NCBI GenBank assembly: GCA_900315705.1
Contig: ONAB01000005.1
Location: 1 to 48,509 of the forward strand
Source: an uncultured Bacteroidales bacterium
GTDB taxonomy: Bacteria; Bacteroidota; Bacteroidia; Bacteroidales; WCHB1-69
Reading direction: 5' to 3'
Length of the DNA stretch: 48,509 nucleotides
Of the stretch, positions 43,031-48,509 are shown piece after piece. Numbering within the stretch: the stretch's first letter is position 1; the number at the start of each line of letters is the position of its first letter. The notes under the pieces were generated by a model that had not been told where the DNA came from, did not search any database, and was given only the letters and a program-made list of their open reading frames with translations. The position numbers and the translations under genes are program-made.

Positions 43031-43320
43031 GACGTAAGACTTAAGACTTAAGACTTTCCTTAAGCAGTCCCGAAGGGACAAGACGCGCGAAGCGCAAGTA
43101 ACCCCGCACAAGCGACGAAGGAGCGCAGTGTGGTGCCTTGAGGAGGAGACAGTGCCGTGAGGAGGAGACCATAGTGCCGTGAGGAGGAGCGCAGTGTGGT
43201 GCCGTGAGACTGGAGACTGGAGACGTAAGACTTAAGACTTTCCTTAAGCAGTCCCGAAGGGACAAAATCCTAGTAACCCCGCACAAGCGCAAGCGCAGTG
43301 TGGTGCCGTGAGGAGGAGAT
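43031..43320. repeat. duplicated palindromic repeat block
   Basis: No gene is supported here. Two diverged direct copies (43031-43142 and 43222-43320) each contain TAAGACT 7-mers, the hairpin GTCCCgaaGGGAC, and CCCCGCACAAG...CGCAGTGTGG. Between and after them GTGCCGTGAGGAGGAG-like units repeat four or five times. The CCCC-CACAAG...CGCAGTG core resembles the 45-bp repeats at 31520-31648. Confidence 0.75.
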
Positions 43321-43340
43321 AAACCGCAAAATCGCAAAAT

Positions 43341-44216
43341 ATGAAACCAACACTACTGATTCTTGCCGCTGGTATGGGCAGCCGTTATGGCGGGCTCAAG
43401 CAGCTGGACCAAATGGGTCCCAATGGTGAAACCATTATGGACTACTCTGTCCGATACGCTTTGGAGAGCGGATTCGGGAAGGTGGTCATCGTCATCCGCC
43501 GTTCTATGGAGGAGGATTTCAAACAATACATCCTGCCTCGGTACGCGGACAAGATTCCCGTTACCTACGTGTTTCAGGAGCTGGACATCCTGCCCGAGGG
43601 GTTCACGGTCAACCCGGAGCGTCAGAAGCCCTACGGCACGGCGCACGCCATCCTGGTGGCCCGCGAGGCGATACAGGAGCCCTTCACCGTCATCAACGCC
43701 GACGACTTCTACGGTCGCCAGGCCTTCGAGGTAATGGCCGACTTCCTGAGCCATAGCGCGCCCACCGTCCCGCCCACCTACGCGATGGTGGGCTACCGCC
43801 TCGACCGGACCCTGTCGCGCAACGGCACCGTCTCCCGTGGCGTATGCCAAACCAACGCGGAGGGCTACCTCACCGACATCGTGGAGAACCATAAGATCGG
43901 CTACACCGACAAGGGCATCGAGAACATTGAAGAGGGCTTGTACAACCTCTTCACGGGCGAGGAGCCTGTATCGATGAACTTCTGGGGCTTTACCCCCGAC
44001 TTCTTCCAGGCATTGGAGGAGCAGTTTGTCGATTTTATGCGGGAGAACCACGACAACATCAAGGCCGAGTACCCCATCCCGAACGTGATCGCCCATCTGA
44101 TGTCGCGTGGCGAGGCCCGTGTGAAGGTACTTCACAGCGACGCCGAGTGGTTCGGGGTCACCTACAAGGAGGACCGGCCCTATGTGGTGGAGCGTTTGGC
44201 GCAGCTGCCCGACTAA
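43341..44216 (+). CDS. sugar-phosphate nucleotidyltransferase family protein
   Basis: A 291-residue nucleotidyltransferase with the Rossmann-like NTP-binding start LLILAAGMGSRYGGLKQLD and an Asp pair in INADDFYGRQAFE, the usual metal/sugar site. The family makes NDP-sugars or NDP-choline from sugar-1-phosphate-like substrates. It begins right after a repeat block, with ATG close to the repeat edge. The exact sugar is unknown, and no partner kinase is adjacent. Confidence 0.88.
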   Translation: MKPTLLILAAGMGSRYGGLKQLDQMGPNGETIMDYSVRYALESGFGKVVIVIRRSMEEDFKQYILPRYADKIPVTYVFQELDILPEGFTVNPERQKPYGTAHAILVAREAIQEPFTVINADDFYGRQAFEVMADFLSHSAPTVPPTYAMVGYRLDRTLSRNGTVSRGVCQTNAEGYLTDIVENHKIGYTDKGIENIEEGLYNLFTGEEPVSMNFWGFTPDFFQALEEQFVDFMRENHDNIKAEYPIPNVIAHLMSRGEARVKVLHSDAEWFGVTYKEDRPYVVERLAQLPD

Positions 44217-44255
44217 TCTTCGCAAATTTTATTATTAAACCTAAAATATTTTGTT

Positions 44256-45002
44256 ATGAAGCTTTTACTTATCAGCAATTCAACCAATTACAAAGAACCT
44301 TACTTGGGCTGGTGCCAACCCCTGATCAAGGAGTTCCTGCAAGGTACGAAGAAGAACATCGCTTTTGTGCCCTACGCCGGCGTGGATGTGGCGGGCAAGG
44401 TTTATCCGGCCAGCTACGACGCCTATACAGAGCGCGTGCAGAAGGTGTTCGACGCCTTCGGCAAGAAGATCATCTCCGTGCACAGCGCCAAGGATCCCGC
44501 CAAGGTCATTGAGAAGGCCGACATCATTATGGTGGGCGGCGGCAACACCTTCCATCTGGTGGCCGAGTTGCACCGCAACAAGCTCATCGAGCCCATCCGC
44601 CGCAAAGTGATGGAGGGCACCCCCTACATCGGCTGGAGCGCCGGTTCCAACGTGGCCTGCCCCACTCTCTGCACCACCAACGATATGCCCATCGTGATGC
44701 CCGAGAGCTTCAAGTGCCTCGACCTGGTGCCCTTCCAGATCAACCCGCACTACATCGATCCCTATCCTGAGAAGATCAACGACGCCATCCGTCACGGCGG
44801 CGAGACACGCCAAGTGCGCATCAACGAGTATCTGGCCGTCAACCAGGAGCGCACCGTCGCGGGCTTGCGCGAAGGCACCGCCCTCTGGGTGGACCACGAG
44901 CGCATCACCCTCCGCGGCACCCGCAATATGATCGTGCTCCGCTACGGCAAGAAACCGGTGGAGAAAAAGCCGGGCGACACCTTCGAATTCGACCTCAAGT
45001 AA
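44256..45002 (+). CDS. pepE: alpha-aspartyl dipeptidase PepE (S51)
   Basis: A 248-residue cytosolic serine peptidase that cleaves Asp-X dipeptides. Nucleophile Ser128 lies in GWSAGSNVAC and His165 in INPHYIDP; their 37-residue spacing equals that of the enterobacterial Ser120/His157 pair. The start MKLLLISNSTNYKEPYLGW is typical. It is followed 36 bp later by a DUF2461 gene in the same direction. Confidence 0.92.
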   Translation: MKLLLISNSTNYKEPYLGWCQPLIKEFLQGTKKNIAFVPYAGVDVAGKVYPASYDAYTERVQKVFDAFGKKIISVHSAKDPAKVIEKADIIMVGGGNTFHLVAELHRNKLIEPIRRKVMEGTPYIGWSAGSNVACPTLCTTNDMPIVMPESFKCLDLVPFQINPHYIDPYPEKINDAIRHGGETRQVRINEYLAVNQERTVAGLREGTALWVDHERITLRGTRNMIVLRYGKKPVEKKPGDTFEFDLK

Positions 45003-45038
45003 CACTTTGTCTTTATCATACAACGCATTGTCTCAAAG

Positions 45039-45743
45039 ATGAAAGAGATGCATCGGATATTTGATTTCCTACAGGAGTTAGTGGCGAACAACAACCGCGA
45101 CTGGTTTCAGGCGCACAAGGACGAATATGACACGGCCTGGGGCCTTTTCAACGATTTCCTCGAAAAGCTGATTGCCGAAATGGCCCCCTTTGAGCCCTCC
45201 ATCGCCTACCTGACGCCGAAAGACTGCACCTATCGCATCTACCGCGACTTGCGTTTCACACAGGACAAGACACCCTACAAGGGACATTTCGGGGCTTACA
45301 TCAACGCCGACGGCAAGAAGGCCTACTACGGGGGCTATTACATCCAGTTCGAGCCCCGGCAGGTGATGTTCGCCAGCGGGGTCTGGTGGCTCCCCACCAA
45401 GGAGATGCGTGCCCTGCGGCAAGCTATCGTTGATCAGGCGGATACCTACACTCAAATTGTGGAGGACCCCGAGTTCAAGCGCCTCTGCCCCACCATCGGC
45501 CTTGACCACTACAAGCGCATCCCCAACGGCTTCCCCAAGGACTTCGCCCACCCCGACTATCTCCTTTGCAAGGACTACACGTGCCACACGGCACTTACCC
45601 CATCACAATTCCAAAAAGCGGAAGTGGCGGACATCGCCCGCCTCTTCCGCTTGATGAAACCCTTCAACGACTTCCTCAAGGAGAACGTTCTCATCAATTA
45701 TGAAGAGATGGAAGGGATGAAGGATGTTGTGAAGTTTCTATAA
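45039..45743 (+). CDS. DUF2461 (TIGR02453) family protein
   Basis: A 234-residue soluble protein. The opening FLQELVANNNRDWFQAHKDEYD and the segment YRIYRDLRFTQDKTPYKGHFGAYI are hallmarks of this family, whose function is unknown. It lies downstream of pepE and convergent with the DUF4301 gene. Confidence 0.9.
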   Translation: MKEMHRIFDFLQELVANNNRDWFQAHKDEYDTAWGLFNDFLEKLIAEMAPFEPSIAYLTPKDCTYRIYRDLRFTQDKTPYKGHFGAYINADGKKAYYGGYYIQFEPRQVMFASGVWWLPTKEMRALRQAIVDQADTYTQIVEDPEFKRLCPTIGLDHYKRIPNGFPKDFAHPDYLLCKDYTCHTALTPSQFQKAEVADIARLFRLMKPFNDFLKENVLINYEEMEGMKDVVKFL

Positions 45744-45766
45744 CAATAATTCTGTACAAAAAACGC

Positions 45767-47260
45767 CTACCGCCGCAGGAGGTCAAAGACGGTCTTGACG
45801 GGGTTGAAGGTCTCTATGGGCACCTCCACGAAGATGGTGTTCCAACGGCTCATCGCGCCGTTCCAGAGACCAGGAAGTTCCAGAGCCTTGAGGGTGCGGT
45901 CACCGTACGATTTCGAGGAGATGAAGCCCGTCTCGGGATCCACATACTGGAGCAGGTCAAAGCGCTCGCCCTTGTAGTTCTTGAGGGCGCAGACCATATC
46001 CACGGGATTGAAGTGAGTGGCGTGGGTCATAATGTCCATCTGCTCGGGGTTCTTTTTGTCGATCTGGGAGGATTCCACAATCTGGAGGGAGGTTTCGCCC
46101 TCGCTGTCGGTCACCCAGAAGGGGCCACCGCCCGGCTCGCCCTCGTTCTTGACCATACCGCAGACGCGGATGGGGCGATTGAGTTTTTCAAACAACGTCT
46201 CGCGGTCCACCTCTTCACCCAAGGAGATCATCAGCTCGCTCTCAGCGAAATCCATTATCTCGCAGAGCATCATATCGTCCACCTCACCGGCCTCGAGCAG
46301 GCGGAGGTACTGGAAGGTGCGGGCTTGCAGCTGAAGCAGATGGGCGGCGAGGGCCTTCTTGTATTGCACGGTGGGCGCCACACGCTCCTCCGTGATGACA
46401 TTGTCGATGTTCTTCACAAAGACGATGTCGGCATCCAGTTTGTTGAGGTTGTGAATAAGGGCACCGTGACCGGCGGGACGGAAGAGGAGATTGCCCTTCT
46501 CGTCGCGGAACGGCGTGTTGTCGAGCTCAGCAGCCACTGTATCCGTGGCCGGGTCCTGGATGGAGAAGCTTATATTATAATGTACCCCATACTGTTGTTC
46601 GTAGGCAGGCACCACATTTTTGAGAAGATTCTCAAAACCGGTCTGATGTTGCGGGGAAACGGTGAAGTGCAGGTAGCACTCGCCTCCGCTGGTGGCATAC
46701 AGGGCACCCTCCACCAGATGCTCCTCCACGGCCGTGCGGATCTTGTCGGCATAGCGGTGGAACAGCAGCAGACCTTTGGGCTGGTTGCCGTAGTTAAGAC
46801 CTTCGGGCTCGAGGAGGTAGCGCACCACCAGTTTGTAATTGCCAGCAGCAGTCTCGGCCTTGAGGTCATACCCGTCTTTGGCCAAGGCTTCTCCCAGCGC
46901 CTCGTAGAAGGGGAACTTGGGAAGCTTCTCGAGGAAGGCGACTCCCTTTTGGCAAGTCTCGGGCGTGTCATCGCTCAGGTAGGAGTATAGCTCCTTGAAC
47001 ATACGGGAGGCGGCGCCCGAGGCGGGCACGAACTTCACCAGTTTCTTGCCGGAGAGCATCTGGGGATAGTCGGCGCAGAGCTCCTCCACCGCGTCGGCGT
47101 CGAGGCGCAGGATGCCGTCGTTGATGGTCGCTGCACGGTCGAGGTCGGCGAAAGCGAAGCCCTTGCGGAAACATTCGAGTTGATACTGGACCGTGGCGGG
47201 GTCACTGCCGCGGCGCTGCAAAAATTCCAGGTCTTGAGGGGTAAAGTCTGTCATAGTCAT
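45767..47260 (-). CDS. DUF4301-family protein
   Basis: A 497-residue protein from the first Met of MTMTDFTPQDLEFLQRRG; an in-frame start six codons upstream overlaps the -7 element. The stretch KLVKFVPASGAASRMFKELY resembles a nucleotide/sugar-binding loop and is conserved in DUF4301, a Bacteroidetes family of unknown function. The rest is mixed alpha/beta with no signal peptide or membrane segments. Confidence 0.88.
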   Translation of the reverse strand: MTMTDFTPQDLEFLQRRGSDPATVQYQLECFRKGFAFADLDRAATINDGILRLDADAVEELCADYPQMLSGKKLVKFVPASGAASRMFKELYSYLSDDTPETCQKGVAFLEKLPKFPFYEALGEALAKDGYDLKAETAAGNYKLVVRYLLEPEGLNYGNQPKGLLLFHRYADKIRTAVEEHLVEGALYATSGGECYLHFTVSPQHQTGFENLLKNVVPAYEQQYGVHYNISFSIQDPATDTVAAELDNTPFRDEKGNLLFRPAGHGALIHNLNKLDADIVFVKNIDNVITEERVAPTVQYKKALAAHLLQLQARTFQYLRLLEAGEVDDMMLCEIMDFAESELMISLGEEVDRETLFEKLNRPIRVCGMVKNEGEPGGGPFWVTDSEGETSLQIVESSQIDKKNPEQMDIMTHATHFNPVDMVCALKNYKGERFDLLQYVDPETGFISSKSYGDRTLKALELPGLWNGAMSRWNTIFVEVPIETFNPVKTVFDLLRR

Positions 47261-47275
47261 TTTATTTTGGAGTGG

Positions 47276-47283
47276 CAAAAATA
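47276..47283 (-). promoter_or_regulatory. -7 element TATTTTTG of the DUF4301 gene
   Basis: Exact TAnnTTTG match on the minus strand, 15 bp before the chosen ATG. It forms a divergent pair with 47336-47343; the gap holds the hairpin CCCCG/CGGGG (47298-47316). Confidence 0.45.
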
Positions 47284-47335
47284 CATAATTTCTACAACCC
47301 CGCCCTCACTTCGGGGCGACAACCACTATTTTTTT

Positions 47336-47343
47336 TATTTTTG
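47336..47343 (+). promoter_or_regulatory. -7 element TATTTTTG of the GT39-like gene
   Basis: Exact TAnnTTTG match 26 bp before the TTG start at 47370, supporting that start. Confidence 0.45.
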
Positions 47344-47369
47344 CCGCCACAAATTCGATTAATTAGAAA

Positions 47370-48509
47370 TTGGTACTCTCTCCTGAAATAAAGATTTGGT
47401 TTGCCGCCTTCCTGGTAATGGTGGCCGTGTCGGCCCTGTTGCACCAGCGGCAGCGGCACGGGTGGGCACTCTTCACACTCACGCTGGGAGGACTTTGTCT
47501 CTACCTGACAGCCGCCCACATCTACCCTTTCCTCAACCTCTGGGACGAGCAGTATCACGCCCTGGTGGCCAAGAATTGTATGTCGCATCCCTTCCGGCCC
47601 ACACTCTACGAGCAGGCCGTTGTGCCAGGACACGACTACGGCAATTGGATTTGCGCCGACATCTGGCTCCATAAGCAGCCGCTCTTTTTGTGGCAGATCG
47701 CCCTGTCATTCAAGCTGTTCGGAGTTTCCCTCTTCGCCCTTCGGCTTCCCTCGGTGCTGATGTGTACTCTGCTCATTCCCCTCAACTACCGGATGGCGCA
47801 ACTGCTTACCAAGCGCCTTGACATCGCCTACTTCACAGCCCTGGCCACCGCCTCCTCCTGGTTCCTTTTTTACCTCACCTCCGGTGGCCTATCCACCGAC
47901 CACAACGACGTCTGCTTCCTCTTCTACATATCCGCCTCCGTATGGGCTTTTATGGAGTATGTGCATCGGGGACGCTCGGGCTGGGGATGGATTATCCTTG
48001 TCGGAGTGCTGGCCGGCGGCGCTATGCTGACCAAATGGCTGGTGGGATTGTTGGTTTTTCTGGTCTGGGTATGCTACCTGCTGGCCGAAAAAGGATTCCG
48101 GCTCAAGGAATGGAAGGTCGGACATCTGCTGGTCGCTCTGGGCGTCACTTTGGCCCTGTTTTTATCCTGGCAGCTCTATTGTTTCCACCAATATCCAGTG
48201 GAAGCGCACCGGGAACTGATGTTGAACTTCAGACACGCCAACGAAGTGATAGAGGATCATAGCGGTCCTTGGAGTTTCTACTTGATGGTACTGCCGATGC
48301 AATTCTTCGGGTATGGTCCCTCCTACTGGAACATCCATTTCGTGTGGAATTTCAGCACGATCCTCTGCTATATCGTATTGGCCGTCGGGCTGGTGCTGGC
48401 CCTGCGGGCTGTGCGCAGCCGGAGCCAGCGCATAACCCTTTTCGTCGTGCCGTTGTTCGTTTACCTCTTCTTCAGCCACGCCCCGACCAAGATGCCCGCC
48501 TTCACCTTC
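47370..48509 (+). CDS. GT39/ArnT-like membrane glycosyltransferase, 3' end cut by the window
   Basis: An open frame of 380 codons runs from TTG 47370 to the window edge with no stop. It follows an in-frame TAG at 47364 and a -7 element. The protein has repeated hydrophobic helices; after the first two comes LWDEQYHALVAKNCMSHPF, the acidic periplasmic loop of PMT/ArnT-type enzymes, then HKQPLFLWQIALSFKLFG and LRLPSVL. These transfer sugars from lipid carriers to protein, lipid A or other acceptors. A later ATG (47418) would cut into the first helix. The acceptor is unknown and the C-terminal third is missing. Confidence 0.85.
   Translation, partial: MVLSPEIKIWFAAFLVMVAVSALLHQRQRHGWALFTLTLGGLCLYLTAAHIYPFLNLWDEQYHALVAKNCMSHPFRPTLYEQAVVPGHDYGNWICADIWLHKQPLFLWQIALSFKLFGVSLFALRLPSVLMCTLLIPLNYRMAQLLTKRLDIAYFTALATASSWFLFYLTSGGLSTDHNDVCFLFYISASVWAFMEYVHRGRSGWGWIILVGVLAGGAMLTKWLVGLLVFLVWVCYLLAEKGFRLKEWKVGHLLVALGVTLALFLSWQLYCFHQYPVEAHRELMLNFRHANEVIEDHSGPWSFYLMVLPMQFFGYGPSYWNIHFVWNFSTILCYIVLAVGLVLALRAVRSRSQRITLFVVPLFVYLFFSHAPTKMPAFTF

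Noticed and set aside
43041-43337. 98-codon minus-strand frame
   Set aside because: Lies wholly in duplicated repeats; the translation repeats LTAPHCAPP-type phrases.

Overview
The window looks like a chromosomal segment from a T9SS-bearing member of the Bacteroidetes, most likely an uncultured Bacteroidales. The evidence is four large secreted proteins with type A type IX secretion (T9SS) C-terminal sorting domains, the -7 promoter element TAnnTTTG ahead of many genes, weak Shine-Dalgarno signals, a TonB receptor paired with a DUF4249 lipoprotein, an UpxY-like antiterminator next to polysaccharide export genes, and many SPII lipoproteins. No tRNA, rRNA, insertion sequence, integrase or CRISPR array was seen. 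Coding DNA is fairly GC-rich; the exception is an AT-rich patch at about 25.2-26.5 kb that carries an Abi-family defence gene.

Layout. 0.2-4.3 kb (minus): capsule/exopolysaccharide start, with an UpxY/NusG-like antiterminator, a Wza-like outer membrane export lipoprotein, and a Wzc-like chain-length/tyrosine kinase with a long Tyr-rich tail. 4.3-5.3 kb: antiterminator leader, a heptamer-repeat tract, a GC-rich palindromic stretch, and a small lipoprotein. 5.4-15.3 kb (plus): two paralogous papain-fold T9SS proteins and a third T9SS protein that shares their C-terminal modules. 15.4-17.9 kb: MBOAT acyltransferase plus SGNH/AlgX-like partner, a probable O-acetylation pair. 18.0-21.5 kb: TonB receptor and DUF4249 lipoprotein. 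21.6-25.2 kb (minus): long-chain acyl-CoA ligase, secreted subtilase, small lipoprotein; the ligase has a leader with competing hairpins. 25.4-26.4 kb: promoter, structured RNA candidate and Abi_2/HEPN gene. 26.5-31.4 kb: five-gene ABC exporter operon (adaptor, two ATPases, two permeases). 31.5-36.3 kb: triple 45-bp repeat and a 1540-residue modular T9SS protein. 36.3-39.0 kb: Fur-family regulator, GNAT acetyltransferase, Big_5 lipoprotein. 39.0-40.2 kb (minus): YqgE and a PorT-like barrel. 40.4-48.5 kb: MATE transporter, MurL-like PP-loop protein, nucleotidyltransferase, PepE, DUF2461, DUF4301 (minus), and a GT39-like glycosyltransferase cut by the window end.

The strongest unexplained signals are (1) the promoter, hairpin RNA and Abi-family gene at 25408-26424, consistent with an RNA-controlled defence/toxin unit; (2) intergenic microsatellites built almost only from 7-bp and 8-bp units of many different sequences, kept in register and repeated in a fixed order after several genes; and (3) the mosaic history of the three adjacent T9SS proteins. 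Surface biology (polysaccharide export, O-acetylation, T9SS cargo, TonB uptake, secreted proteases) dominates the first half; the second half is mostly export and housekeeping.
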